DNA of 37,168 nt from RI-283 sp964487925 (GCA_964487925.1 CAZASZ010000015.1:1-37168), one strand, 5' to 3'; counted from the first letter of the stretch, positions 8,402-17,002 are shown. Notes: a model not told the origin generated them from the sequence alone. Program-made: numbers and translations.

Positions 8402-9019
8402 TCACTTCTCTCGCTTTCGGGGGACAAGGATACCTAGGTCCGTCGCAATGAGCTGCAGTGGGATGTCCCAAGGGCGGGCAGCGATTGGATCGATCTGTTG
8501 GAACGAAAAGGCCACGCCCATGAGTTTAGGTCGATGCCAGCGTTTGCGATGCCGTAGAAACGACAAGGTCCGGTCGTAATAGCCCCCTCCCATCCCGATG
8601 CGGTTGCCATTGTTGTCAAATGCGACCAGGGGCATCAATATGAGGTCGATAGCGCCGGGCCGGACGAATCGATAGGGGTGGGTATCCGGTTCCGGAATCC
8701 CGTAACGATTGAGCTTCAATGGGGTGTCGGGGCCATAGGGCGCGAAAAAGAGTCGTCGCTCGATGAGTCGGTCAAGGACTGGTAGCAGGCAGCGCTTGCC
8801 TTGTTTTAGGGCGACATCAATCAAGGGGCTCAGGTCTATCTCGCCATCGTTGGGCAGGTAGAGGGCAATCGATCTCGCTTTGCGGAATGATCGGCTGGCT
8901 CTAATATATCGACATGCGGCAGCGGTCAGTCGTCTTCTCTCTTGGAGAGATAGCGTGCGGCGTCGCTGACGCATGGTTCGACGTAAATGGGGGATCGGGA
9001 TTTGGGGCTGAGCGGTCAT
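8402..9019 (-). CDS. fau: 5-formyltetrahydrofolate cyclo-ligase
   Basis: Converts 5-formyl-THF to 5,10-methenyl-THF with ATP, returning a storage folate to the one-carbon pool. The 205-residue protein has the basic N-terminal helix region (LRRTMRQRRRTLS), the substrate segment ALYLPNDGEID and the signature GMGGGYYDRTL near residue 145, which forms the nucleotide and metal site. Gene order zapA-6S RNA-fau is the same as in E. coli, where the RNA and ygfA are co-transcribed. The ATG lies only about eight bases from the predicted 6S 3' end; the best ribosome-binding sequence (GGAGG) is inside the 6S closing stem. Downstream genes follow with almost no spacing. Confidence 0.95.
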   Translation of the reverse strand: MTAQPQIPIPHLRRTMRQRRRTLSLQERRRLTAAACRYIRASRSFRKARSIALYLPNDGEIDLSPLIDVALKQGKRCLLPVLDRLIERRLFFAPYGPDTPLKLNRYGIPEPDTHPYRFVRPGAIDLILMPLVAFDNNGNRIGMGGGYYDRTLSFLRHRKRWHRPKLMGVAFSFQQIDPIAARPWDIPLQLIATDLGILVPRKREK

Positions 9020-9026
9020 TTATAAA

Positions 9027-9215
9027 GGGACACCCTCCGCAAACGCCGTGGCGTTACACGCCCTTGAACCAACGGTTCAGGTGGGTACGAAGGCCACTTC
9101 ACAGGCTTTCCGCATAAAGCAGACATGCGCAAAGAAGTGGTCACTATCATTCCCAGGGCAAAGTACTAGGCCCAAGAGCTTTCAGTTTCGCTCACGAGCG
9201 CCGCAGGGGGTGCCC
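9027..9215 (-). ncRNA. ssrS: 6S RNA (SsrS)
   Basis: 6S RNA mimics an open promoter and sequesters sigma-70 RNA polymerase in stationary phase. It lies between zapA and fau, its standard gammaproteobacterial site. Reading the minus strand, the 5' end GGGCACCCCCUGC pairs with the 3' end GCGGAGGGUGUCC to form the closing stem. The 3' half contains ACCUGAACCGUUGGUUCAAGG, closely resembling the E. coli segment CACCUUGAACCAAGGGUUCAAGG, followed by a GUGUAACGCC/GCGG stretch like the E. coli 3' arm. The predicted length of about 189 nt is near E. coli's 184. Ends are inferred from pairing and from the -10 box, so they may be off by a few bases. Confidence 0.88.
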
Positions 9216-9220
9216 AACTC

Positions 9221-9226
9221 ATCATA
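9221..9226 (-). promoter_or_regulatory. -10 box for 6S RNA
   Basis: On the minus strand TATGAT ends six bases before the predicted 6S start at 9215, which is the correct spacing. The corresponding -35 (TAGCGT, inside the last zapA codons) is poor. Read-through from zapA is also possible. Confidence 0.5.
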
Positions 9227-9238
9227 TCTTCGTATCTA

Positions 9239-9565
9239 TTATAACGCTATTTGTCGGCCCTTGCCGAGTTCTTCTTCGACCTGTTTTTGCAGATGCTTGA
9301 ATCGGGTTGGCAACTGATCCAGCGCTTGAGGCGTCTGGGCTTGTACGTCCTGCCTCGTTTGTAACAGTTCATGAGTAATATGTAGTGCCGCCATCACAGC
9401 AATTTTGTCTTGGCCCATGATCCTGCCGGTGGCCTTGATATCCCTCATTTTCTTATCCAGATAGGCTGCGGAGGCGATGAGTGCCTCGCGCTCATTTTCC
9501 GGGCAACCGATGCGGAAGTCCTGGTCGAGGACGGATACCGTGACGGGGACGGTCTGGCTGCTCAT
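9239..9565 (-). CDS. zapA: Cell division protein ZapA
   Basis: ZapA cross-links FtsZ protofilaments at midcell. The 108-residue protein has the globular N-terminal head (about 1-45: VPVTVSVLDQDFRIGCPENEREAL) followed by a long coiled-coil helix (about 50-105), the normal ZapA plan. Its ATG overlaps the stop of the upstream zapB-like gene by four bases (ATGA), so the two are probably translated together. The 6S RNA follows immediately downstream. Length and composition are typical. Confidence 0.94.
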   Translation of the reverse strand: MSSQTVPVTVSVLDQDFRIGCPENEREALIASAAYLDKKMRDIKATGRIMGQDKIAVMAALHITHELLQTRQDVQAQTPQALDQLPTRFKHLQKQVEEELGKGRQIAL

Positions 9566-9795
9566 AGCTCAAGCTCCAGGGCCTTGAGGCGGCTAATGGT
9601 TGAATCGAGTTTTTCCCTGGAGCGCGTATTGATCTGCTGGAAATGGGCGCGCTCGGACTGAAGCTGCTGGCAGCGGGTACGCAATTCACTATTTTCCTCG
9701 CGTAACCGTGCACAGAGATCAACCAAAGACTCTACGCCGTCGGCAAAGCGTTCGAACTCCTGAGGTAGTTCGACGTGTTGAGATGTTCCTGTCAT
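9562..9795 (-). CDS. Small coiled-coil protein, TIGR02449/ZapB-like
   Basis: A 77-residue, almost entirely helical protein with heptad-like spacing (FADGVESLVDLCARLREENSE, then KLDSTISRLKALE). Small coiled-coil proteins of this type (TIGR02449) are encoded directly upstream of zapA in many gammaproteobacteria and are suspected partners of ZapA; their function is not demonstrated, and similarity to ZapB is one of shape more than sequence. I chose the ATG at 9795 because the frame extends upstream only into sequence without family resemblance. It overlaps zapA by four bases. The 276 bases between it and pepP hold no gene I can support; the ygfB gene found here in E. coli and Pseudomonas is missing. 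Confidence 0.75.
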   Translation of the reverse strand: MTGTSQHVELPQEFERFADGVESLVDLCARLREENSELRTRCQQLQSERAHFQQINTRSREKLDSTISRLKALELEL

Positions 9796-10071
9796 GGGAT
9801 GAATATAGAACGCTCCGTAAACCTCGTCAACGGAACCACCTGACTGAGGCACGGCGAGCTGGTATTTGCAGAAAGAATTTGACCTGTCTTACTGATGGCT
9901 GCATACGCCAACAGGGGAGACGAACACGCTGTATGTGCTCGTCGCGCTTGTTTCCCATGCTGCGATGCCATCCTCCGTGACAACAGTAATGTGTTGCATA
10001 ACCGTCTGTTAGCGAGTGTCTTGGACTCATTATTCTAGTATCATGGGTGCACCTGTTATCGAGGAAATCCG

Positions 10072-11394
10072 ATGTCCACCAATAAGCTTGCGTCGAATTA
10101 CGCAGATCGCCGACGGCGTCTGGCCGATGCCATGGGGCCGGGGAGTATCGCGATTTTGCCGACTGCAGTGGTCAGTCGACGCAACCAGGATACGGAATAT
10201 CCGTATCGTGGCTCTAGCGATTTTCTCTATTTAACCGGGTTTCCCGAACCCGAGGTCATCATGGTCCTGCTGCCCGGGTCGCGCCGTAGTCGATATATCA
10301 TCTTCTGCCGTCCCCGCGATCCGGCGCAGGAGGTCTGGACGGGGCGGCGAGCTGGTTGCGAGGGCGTCATAGCCAGCTATGGAGCGGACGAGGCCTTTCC
10401 GATCGAGGACTTCGACCGTCTACTGCCTGATCTTATTAAGGGTTGTAACCATATTTACTACAATACGGGCCTCGATGAGGTCTTTGATCGCAAGCTCATG
10501 TCCTGTCTCCAGGATTTACGCGCCCAGGGTCGGGCCGGGGTGGCTGCTCCCAGCGCGTTGTGTAGTTTGGACCCCTTAATCCATGAACAACGTATCATCA
10601 AAGACCCTATGGAGGTTGGGTTGATGCGACGGGCCGCGGAGGTATCCGTGGCGGCCCATCATCGCCTTATGCGGGCGTGTCGACCAGGACAGATGGAATA
10701 CGTGCTCGAGGCCGAATTGTTGCATGAGTTTACGCGTCAGGGATGCCGAAGCCCGGCCTATCCCTCGATTGTCGCGGGCGGTGCAAACGCCTGTATTCTC
10801 CACTATACCGATAACGATGCAGCGCTCAGTGACGGCGACCTGCTACTTGTCGATGCCGGCGCTGAACATGCCGGTTACGCCGCCGATATCACGCGGACAA
10901 TCCCTGTCAATGGCCGCTTTAGTCCTGATCAGCGTGCGCTCTATGAGGTCGTCTTGAAGGCCCAACTGGCCGCGATCAAGCAGGTGAGGCCGGGGCGGCA
11001 TTGGGATGCTCCGCATCGTGCGGCGGTCCGTGAGATCACGCGCGGCCTCTGTGCGCTCGGTATCCTCGAGGGTGAGGAGAAGTCGTTGATCCGTGACCAG
11101 GCCTATCGTCCCTATTTTATGCACCGTACCGGACACTGGTTGGGGCTCGATGTTCATGATGTCGGCGCTTACAAGCGCGATGGTGACTGGCGCACACTTG
11201 AGCCCGGTATGGTCCTGACCGTCGAGCCCGGCATCTATATCGCTAGCGGAACCGAGGGAGTCGACCAGCGCTGGTGGGGGATGGGGATACGTATTGAGGA
11301 TGATGTCATGGTGACGACCGACGGTCATGAGGTCCTGACTGCGGCGGTGGTCAAGACGGTTACCGATATCGAGGCCATGATGGCGGTGGGGTGA
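10072..11394 (+). CDS. pepP: Xaa-Pro aminopeptidase PepP
   Basis: A cytoplasmic metallopeptidase that removes N-terminal residues preceding proline. The 440-residue protein has the N-terminal aminopeptidase P domain (about 5-140, with the SSDFLYLTGFPEPE segment) and the C-terminal pita-bread catalytic domain (about 175-430). The dinuclear metal site is visible as two Asp (LLVDAGAE and YAADITRT), one His (HRTGHWLGLDVHD) and two Glu (TVEPGIY and GIRIEDD). The ATG follows a GAGGA ribosome-binding site. It heads the conserved pepP-ubiH-ubiI operon; ubiH begins two bases after its stop. Confidence 0.97.
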   Translation: MSTNKLASNYADRRRRLADAMGPGSIAILPTAVVSRRNQDTEYPYRGSSDFLYLTGFPEPEVIMVLLPGSRRSRYIIFCRPRDPAQEVWTGRRAGCEGVIASYGADEAFPIEDFDRLLPDLIKGCNHIYYNTGLDEVFDRKLMSCLQDLRAQGRAGVAAPSALCSLDPLIHEQRIIKDPMEVGLMRRAAEVSVAAHHRLMRACRPGQMEYVLEAELLHEFTRQGCRSPAYPSIVAGGANACILHYTDNDAALSDGDLLLVDAGAEHAGYAADITRTIPVNGRFSPDQRALYEVVLKAQLAAIKQVRPGRHWDAPHRAAVREITRGLCALGILEGEEKSLIRDQAYRPYFMHRTGHWLGLDVHDVGAYKRDGDWRTLEPGMVLTVEPGIYIASGTEGVDQRWWGMGIRIEDDVMVTTDGHEVLTAAVVKTVTDIEAMMAVG

Positions 11395-11395
11395 T

Positions 11396-12655
11396 ATGAG
11401 CGCGGACGACTACGACATCCTAGTGGTCGGTGGCGGCTTGGCGGGCGCGAGTCTGGCCGCAGCCCTATCTGATAGCGCGGTCCGTATCGGCCTCATCGAG
11501 GCCGTTCCTCCGCAAGACTCGGCGCAACCGAGTTATGACGATCGCGGCATCGCGCTGGCCTACGGTAGCCGTCAGATCTTTGCCGGGATTGGCGTTTGGC
11601 CCTATTTGGCGACGATCGCAGAACCGATACGACGCATCCATGTCTCGGACCAGGGCGGATTCGGGGCCATGCGTATGGATTGCGGCGAGCTCGGCTATGA
11701 CGCCCTAGGCTATGTGGCGCTTGCCCGTGACCTGGGGCGCGCGCTCATGGAGCGTATAAAGCCAGTGCCCACGATCGATTTGATCACACCGGCTGTTTTG
11801 GTCGGATTTTCTGAAGGTTCGGATGCGGTTCAGGTTGAGATTGAGACATCCGGCCGACGACGAGGGCTTTCCTGTCGCTTGCTTGTGGGGGCCGACGGCA
11901 TGCGCTCAGAGGTGCGACGGATGGCTGGTATCGGGGTTGACCGTCGCGACTACGGTCAAACTGCCGTAATCGCGAATGTGAGTCCCGAACGTCGCCACGA
12001 GGGCGTGGCATTTGAGCGCTTCACCCCGCACGGTCCGTTGGCCTTGCTGCCACTGACTCCGCAGCATTGTTCGCTGGTCTGGACGCAGCCCGCAGCCCAG
12101 GTTGATACAGTTCTCGCGCTTGATGACGCGACCTTTCTGCAGCGCCTTCAAGAGGCCTTTGGCTATCGCCTGGGGCGATTGGAACGGGTGGGTGTGCGTC
12201 AGTCCTATCCCCTGGGGCTGGTGCGCGCCGAGCGGTATACTTGGGGAAGGGTCGCTTTGGTAGGTAACGCCGCTCATACCCTGCACCCTGTGGCTGGGCA
12301 AGGCTTCAATTTGGGGCTTCGCGACGTGGCTGTGTTGGCCGAAGAGATCGATCGTGCTCGTCGCCAGGGCGAGGACATAGGCGCCCCGGCGATCCTGAAT
12401 GCCTATGCCCGTCTTCGTGAGCCGGACCTGAGTCGAACCAGCAGCCTGACCGACGGCCTGGTGCGGGTTTTTTCGAACGATTTTCGGCCCGCGACACTGG
12501 TTCGAGATCTGGGATTGATGGGTATGGGGCTTTGTGGCCCGCTTAGACATGGTTTCATGAATCGGACTATGGGGCTTGGCGGAGAGGCGCCGCGACTCCT
12601 GCGTGGCATGCCGTTGGCAAGGGCAACACAGGGGGCACATGATGTCAGTGCATAG
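11396..12655 (+). CDS. ubiH: 2-octaprenyl-6-methoxyphenol hydroxylase UbiH
   Basis: A flavin monooxygenase of aerobic ubiquinone synthesis that hydroxylates C1 of the ring. The 419 residues contain the N-terminal FAD-binding motif VGGGLAGASLA (about 10-20), the mid-protein motif GADGMRSEVRR (about 165) and the C-terminal FAD-ribityl motif VGNAAHTLHPVAGQGFNLGLRD (about 285-305, shown here in pieces: GNAAHTLHP and GQGFNLGLRD). Position directly after pepP and before a second hydroxylase matches E. coli, which supports UbiH over its paralogues. It overlaps the next gene by 17 bases. The enzyme works in a membrane-associated Ubi complex in known species. Confidence 0.93.
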   Translation: MSADDYDILVVGGGLAGASLAAALSDSAVRIGLIEAVPPQDSAQPSYDDRGIALAYGSRQIFAGIGVWPYLATIAEPIRRIHVSDQGGFGAMRMDCGELGYDALGYVALARDLGRALMERIKPVPTIDLITPAVLVGFSEGSDAVQVEIETSGRRRGLSCRLLVGADGMRSEVRRMAGIGVDRRDYGQTAVIANVSPERRHEGVAFERFTPHGPLALLPLTPQHCSLVWTQPAAQVDTVLALDDATFLQRLQEAFGYRLGRLERVGVRQSYPLGLVRAERYTWGRVALVGNAAHTLHPVAGQGFNLGLRDVAVLAEEIDRARRQGEDIGAPAILNAYARLREPDLSRTSSLTDGLVRVFSNDFRPATLVRDLGLMGMGLCGPLRHGFMNRTMGLGGEAPRLLRGMPLARATQGAHDVSA

Positions 12656-13856
12656 AGACTATGATGTCGTGGTTATCGGCGCGGGTATGGTCGGCGCGAC
12701 GTTGGCCTGTGCCTTGATGGGAAGGGGTTTGCGTATTGCTATGATCGAGGCTCGCATGCCCGAGCGAGACTGGGATCCTACATCTACCGATCTGCGCGTT
12801 TCAGCCATCACTCCTGTTACAGAACGCATCATGACCCGTCTGGGGGTGTGGGACGCGATCTCCGGATTCGGCGTAAGTCCTTTTCGTGAGATGTGGGTGT
12901 GGGATGCTAGTGGGGCGGGGGAGGTCCACTTTGACAGTGTACGGGTCGCGAGTCCGGTATTGGGGCATATCATCGAGAACCGGGTTGTTCAGCGTGCGCT
13001 GCTCGAATCCATTGATGCGCATGGCGAGGTAGACGTGATCTGCCCCGCGCGTGTCGAAGCGCTGTCGTTTTCCGACGTCGATGCCCGTTTGGTGTTGGAT
13101 GACGGACGTGAAATTTCAGCAGATCTTGTCGTTGCCGCCGATGGCGCACAGTCCAGGGTCCGGGTGTTGGCGGGGATAGGACTGCATGGCTGGTCTTATG
13201 GACACAAGGCGGTGGTGGCGGCTGTCCAGACCGAAGTTGATCATGCCGAGACGGCCTGGCAACGGTTTCTGCCGGCAGGTCCGTTGGCGTTTCTGCCCCT
13301 GCGTGACGGTCAATGCTCGATCGTCTGGTCAACTCAACCTGAACATGCCGATTACCTGTTGGAGATCAGTGCCGAGGACTTTCGCGCCGAGCTTGGCACG
13401 GCCTTCGCGCATCGCTTGGGTGATATCCTAGACGTTGGCCCCCGCGCCGCGTTTCCCTTGCGTTTGCGGCATGCTGCGCAATATGTAACTGGTCGGCTGG
13501 CCCTGATCGGCGATGCTGCCCATACCATCCACCCCTTGGCGGGCCAGGGCGCTAACTTGGGGATTCTGGATGCTATCGCGCTTGCCGAGGTCCTTGGTGA
13601 GACCCACAGCCAAGGTTGGGCTATTGCCGACTCCAGATGCTTGCGCCGATATGAACGCTGGCGACGCGCCGAAAACACACGCATGATTGTTGCGATGGAG
13701 GGGTTTAAGCGTTTATTCGGTGCGACCGATCCCGTATTGACAGCAGTACGTAATCTCGGACTGAATCTCACAGACCGTTGTCTGCCCGCCAAGGACCTGA
13801 TATTGCAATACCACCTGGGTCACCACGGAGACCTTCCCCAGCTCGCACGTCCCTAA
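12639..13856 (+). CDS. ubiI: Ubiquinone biosynthesis hydroxylase UbiI (VisC family)
   Basis: A paralogue of UbiH from the same FAD monooxygenase family; E. coli UbiI hydroxylates C5 of the ubiquinone precursor ring. About 405 residues, with the FAD motif VIGAGMVGATLA, the ADGAQSRVR motif and the GDAAHTIHPLAGQG motif. Two adjacent ATGs (12639 and 12642) lie behind a GGGGG ribosome-binding site inside the ubiH end; an earlier in-frame start at 12576 has no family support. The assignment to UbiI and not UbiF or another family member rests on operon order. It is the last gene of the operon, followed by a small hairpin. Confidence 0.87.
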   Translation: MMSVHRDYDVVVIGAGMVGATLACALMGRGLRIAMIEARMPERDWDPTSTDLRVSAITPVTERIMTRLGVWDAISGFGVSPFREMWVWDASGAGEVHFDSVRVASPVLGHIIENRVVQRALLESIDAHGEVDVICPARVEALSFSDVDARLVLDDGREISADLVVAADGAQSRVRVLAGIGLHGWSYGHKAVVAAVQTEVDHAETAWQRFLPAGPLAFLPLRDGQCSIVWSTQPEHADYLLEISAEDFRAELGTAFAHRLGDILDVGPRAAFPLRLRHAAQYVTGRLALIGDAAHTIHPLAGQGANLGILDAIALAEVLGETHSQGWAIADSRCLRRYERWRRAENTRMIVAMEGFKRLFGATDPVLTAVRNLGLNLTDRCLPAKDLILQYHLGHHGDLPQLARP

Positions 13857-13890
13857 ATAGGGCGGCAGAGCGCTAACTTTTAGAGCATCT

Positions 13891-13910
13891 CGCCCGATGC
13901 TAATCGGGCG
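13891..13910 (+). terminator. Hairpin after ubiI, possible weak terminator
   Basis: CGCCCGAT and ATCGGGCG form a perfect eight-pair stem with a GCTA loop, 35 bases after the ubiI stop. No T-run follows, so intrinsic termination is doubtful; it may only stabilise the mRNA end. Confidence 0.35.
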
Positions 13911-13920
13911 ACTCAAATAC

Positions 13921-13947
13921 TATCTGTTTCGCCTCGCTGGCCGATAA
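13921..13947 (+). promoter_or_regulatory. Candidate FliA (sigma-28) promoter
   Basis: GCCGATAA at 13940-13947 matches the FliA -10 consensus at all eight positions. The -35 region is weaker: TATCTGTT at the ideal spacing of 11, or a GTTT-ending octamer at spacing 10, each with four of eight matches to TAAAGTTT. It lies about 115 bases before the GGDEF-EAL gene, in non-coding sequence. Confidence 0.45.
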
Positions 13948-14061
13948 AAACCCTATGAGTAGGCATCGCATTTCGTTTTGCGGCGGGTTTCTTATGTCAA
14001 GGCATAGGGGGCGTGCTGATCTGGGGTATACGGTCTGGCAAAATGAGCCAAGGAAACGGCC

Positions 14062-16833
14062 ATGACCGTATTGACGGAGGGAATGGAGAAAGCCAGGGCA
14101 ACACCTAGCTGGACTAGTATCTTCATTCCGTTAACCTTACTCGCGCTGGTGGTCGTATCGATTCAGTTCAAATATGAGCGTGACATAGAGGACGCGACGC
14201 ACCAGTTTGTTCAGCAGTCGCATGTAGATGCCCAGTGGCGTGCGGCAGACGTTGAGCGCAAGCTCAACGAGCTGCATGAGCAGATGGCGGCCATCGCGAA
14301 AATGGGCGTCACCAGACTCCATGGGGATCAAGTTTCGAGTAGTTGGTCGGCGCGTGAGCTGCTCAATGCCATCGTCGATGATGTAGTCATTGAGGAGCTC
14401 GAGAGCGATGCCTTCTTTTTTACCTATATGGATCCGGCGGCCGGTCAGTCTGCGCGCGTTGTCTATGCCCGTGTTGCGGAAGAATTTGGACGGCTGCACC
14501 CGAGTCAGGTAACGTCCCTCATGGACTCGCTGTTCCGGCATATCAATGATGTCAGGAATAGTGTGCCGCAAACGACCTTACCGCTTGATTATAACGGGGT
14601 AACATCGCTGGTCTCTGCGGAAAGTATCACTTGGTTTATGTATTCTGTGCCGGTCTACGGCAGCGAGGGCGGGGTGGTCGGGTTTGTCACGTCAGTCATG
14701 GACGTCGATACGATTCGCCGCAAGTTGTTTCCTTACGGGCAAGTCATTATCTATCCAAGAGAGAATCGGCGCCTGACGCCTTTGGATGTGGGGCCGTGGC
14801 AAAAGTCTATGGTGGCAATCAGTGCCGGTATACCTGATGTAAATCTGATCTACTCCGAAGTCATGCCCCTTCGGCTCAGTGACCGGAGTGGCCGCTGGTT
14901 GCTCTGGAGCGGTCAGCCCAATGATCGTTTTGAAGAACGAGGCGATGTAGCAGCGGCTAAGGCCTTTCGCGCCTTCGGCCTTGTGGTGGCCTTGTTCATT
15001 TGTCTGTGCACGCTGGTCTTTATCCGGGTTGTCAGGAGGCAACAGGCACTGCTCAAGCTGCGTCAGAAAGACCTGATGGTTGCCTTGGATGATGTTCGCG
15101 AAAGCGAAACACGCAGCACCGCCTTGCTCGATGCCATTCCTGACAGCATGATGCAGATCCGCCGGGACGGACGGATCATCGAGTTCAAACCCCCACCCGG
15201 TTGCGGAGAATTGGTAACGATAGGCCCCAACGATGAGGCAAATATCTCGGATCTGTTGAGTTCCGAAGAGGCGGGGCAGTTCTTGGCATGTGTCGTCACG
15301 GCCCTGGCCACGGGCCAGGTGCAGGTCCATGAGTTTTCATTGTCCCGTGATTGCTATGAGGCCCGTATTATCGCGCTTGGAGGCGACAATGCATTGGCAA
15401 TCCTGAGGGATATAGGGGAGCGCAAGGCATCGGAACGGAAGATCCACGAATTAGCCTACTACGATAAGCTGACCGGCCTAGCCAATCGTCATCAGTTCCT
15501 GGAGTGTCTCAATGAATCCCTGACCCAGGCTTGCGAGCACGGCTATATCCTTGCGCTGTTGTTTATCGACCTCGATCAGTTCAAGCGGGTCAACGATACG
15601 CTTGGGCACGATGCCGGCGATCTGCTGCTCAAGGAGGTCGCTAACCGCCTCAGGGCCTGTATCCGGAAGGACGACAAGGTTTTCAGACCCGGAGCAGGTG
15701 ATTTGGACCGCAGCGTCACGATCGCCCGGCTTGGTGGCGACGAGTTCACGATTCTACTCGGTATCATCCCCGATCGGGACATTGCGCGCCTTGTCGCTGA
15801 GAGGGTCATCAACGCCTTGCAGTTGCCTGTGATGATCGATACCTGCGAGGCCTATGTCACGCCCAGCATCGGGATATCCGTGTTCCCCGACGACGGTGAA
15901 GGCGCGCCCGCGATCATCAAGGCCGCTGACATGGCCATGTATCTAGCCAAAGACAGCGGTAGAAATAACTACAAGTTCTTCGACGCGGACATCGGTGACA
16001 ACTTGTCACGACGCCTGCTGATAGAGAACGAATTGCGGCAGGCTATCGCCAACGATCAATTTCGCCTGCTGTATCAGCCTCAGATCGATATCGAGAACGG
16101 TCAGATCGTTACCGTCGAGGCCCTGTTGCGTTGGCATCACCCGGAAATGGGGAGCGTCTCTCCGGACATATTTATCCCGATTGCCGAGGAGAGCCGTTTG
16201 ATTATGGATATCGATCACTGGGTCATTCGGGAGGCCTGTAGGCAGAATGCCGAGTGGCAGGAGGCCGGACTGCGCGCAATCCCGATGGCCGTGAATATCT
16301 CGAGTCGTCAGCTACATAGCGATTCGATCAAGGGCATCATCCGGGACGAACTCGAGACCTCTGGACTCGATGCACAGTTTTTGGAGATCGAGGTCACCGA
16401 GGGTACCTTGATCGAAGACATCAATCATGCGATCAGGATATTGTCGGAGCTCAAGGCCGATGGTGTCGGTATCTCGTTGGACGATTTCGGCACGGGTTAT
16501 TCGTCGCTGAACTATCTGCGCAGGTTGCCCTTGAACCGGTTGAAGATCGATCGATCTTTCGTCGACGAGGCTTGTGAAAACGCCGATGATGCAGCAATCG
16601 TCCGCTCCATCCTGGCCATGGCGGCGAGTCTTAACCTGGATGTTGTGGCTGAGGGCGTCGAAAATGCGGAGCAGCTTGAATTTTTGCGTGTCGAGGGCTG
16701 CCACATTATGCAGGGTTTTCTGTTTAGCCGGCCTCTTTTAGCGCACGATATCGAGATTTTGTTGCGGGCGGAAGCGTCTAGTATCCAAGCGACTCAAGAC
16801 GACGGGCAACGAGACGTCGCCATACGTCCATAG
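14062..16833 (+). CDS. Membrane PAS-GGDEF-EAL protein (cyclic di-GMP turnover)
   Basis: A 923-residue inner-membrane signalling protein. Order: membrane helix (about 15-33), a large periplasmic sensor region of about 270 residues, a second helix (about 308-330), a PAS-like domain (about 350-450), GGDEF (about 460-640) and EAL (about 660-910). The cyclase motif RLGGDEF (near residue 558) is intact, but the RxxD inhibitory site that normally precedes it is absent (the sequence there is DRSV). The GGDEF domain has a small insertion (FRPGAGDLD). The phosphodiesterase motifs EALLRWHHP and DDFGTGYSSL are intact, so both activities are possible. It stands alone; the FliA-like promoter suggests co-expression with late flagellar genes. 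The ligand sensed is unknown. Confidence 0.93.
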   Translation: MTVLTEGMEKARATPSWTSIFIPLTLLALVVVSIQFKYERDIEDATHQFVQQSHVDAQWRAADVERKLNELHEQMAAIAKMGVTRLHGDQVSSSWSARELLNAIVDDVVIEELESDAFFFTYMDPAAGQSARVVYARVAEEFGRLHPSQVTSLMDSLFRHINDVRNSVPQTTLPLDYNGVTSLVSAESITWFMYSVPVYGSEGGVVGFVTSVMDVDTIRRKLFPYGQVIIYPRENRRLTPLDVGPWQKSMVAISAGIPDVNLIYSEVMPLRLSDRSGRWLLWSGQPNDRFEERGDVAAAKAFRAFGLVVALFICLCTLVFIRVVRRQQALLKLRQKDLMVALDDVRESETRSTALLDAIPDSMMQIRRDGRIIEFKPPPGCGELVTIGPNDEANISDLLSSEEAGQFLACVVTALATGQVQVHEFSLSRDCYEARIIALGGDNALAILRDIGERKASERKIHELAYYDKLTGLANRHQFLECLNESLTQACEHGYILALLFIDLDQFKRVNDTLGHDAGDLLLKEVANRLRACIRKDDKVFRPGAGDLDRSVTIARLGGDEFTILLGIIPDRDIARLVAERVINALQLPVMIDTCEAYVTPSIGISVFPDDGEGAPAIIKAADMAMYLAKDSGRNNYKFFDADIGDNLSRRLLIENELRQAIANDQFRLLYQPQIDIENGQIVTVEALLRWHHPEMGSVSPDIFIPIAEESRLIMDIDHWVIREACRQNAEWQEAGLRAIPMAVNISSRQLHSDSIKGIIRDELETSGLDAQFLEIEVTEGTLIEDINHAIRILSELKADGVGISLDDFGTGYSSLNYLRRLPLNRLKIDRSFVDEACENADDAAIVRSILAMAASLNLDVVAEGVENAEQLEFLRVEGCHIMQGFLFSRPLLAHDIEILLRAEASSIQATQDDGQRDVAIRP

Positions 16834-16897
16834 CCAAAGTGACGCCAATCTTGATCTGATTGCTGTTTGGATTCAGGAGCGGCAATGTTTCGTTTAC

Positions 16898-17000
16898 TCC
16901 CTCGCTCCTTGAGGGGGAGAGGGTTAGAGTGAGGGGTGAAGGCTCCGAGGTTGTTTCATGAGCCCTCACCCTAACCCTCTCCCAGTTTTGGAAGAGGGGA
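16898..17000. repeat. Palindromic MITE-like intergenic repeat
   Basis: An imperfect palindrome of about 100 bases. The core arms 16915-16935 (GGGAGAGGGTTAGAGTGAGG plus one G) and 16963-16983 are reverse complements with one mismatch in 21. Outer arms (TCCCTCGCTCC on the left, GGAAGAGGGGA on the right) extend the pairing with mismatches, and about 27 bases form the loop. Repeats with the core CCCTCACCCTAACCCTCTCC occur in many proteobacterial genomes. No coding capacity. It lies between two convergent genes and could also act as a transcription-blocking hairpin. Confidence 0.7.
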
Positions 17001-17002
17001 CA

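Noticed and set aside
11906..12640. Long minus-strand frame (244 codons) opposite ubiH
   Set aside because: It lies fully antisense to a well-supported flavin hydroxylase, has no recognisable domain, and is rich in His, Pro and Gln as expected for a shadow of a G+C-rich gene.
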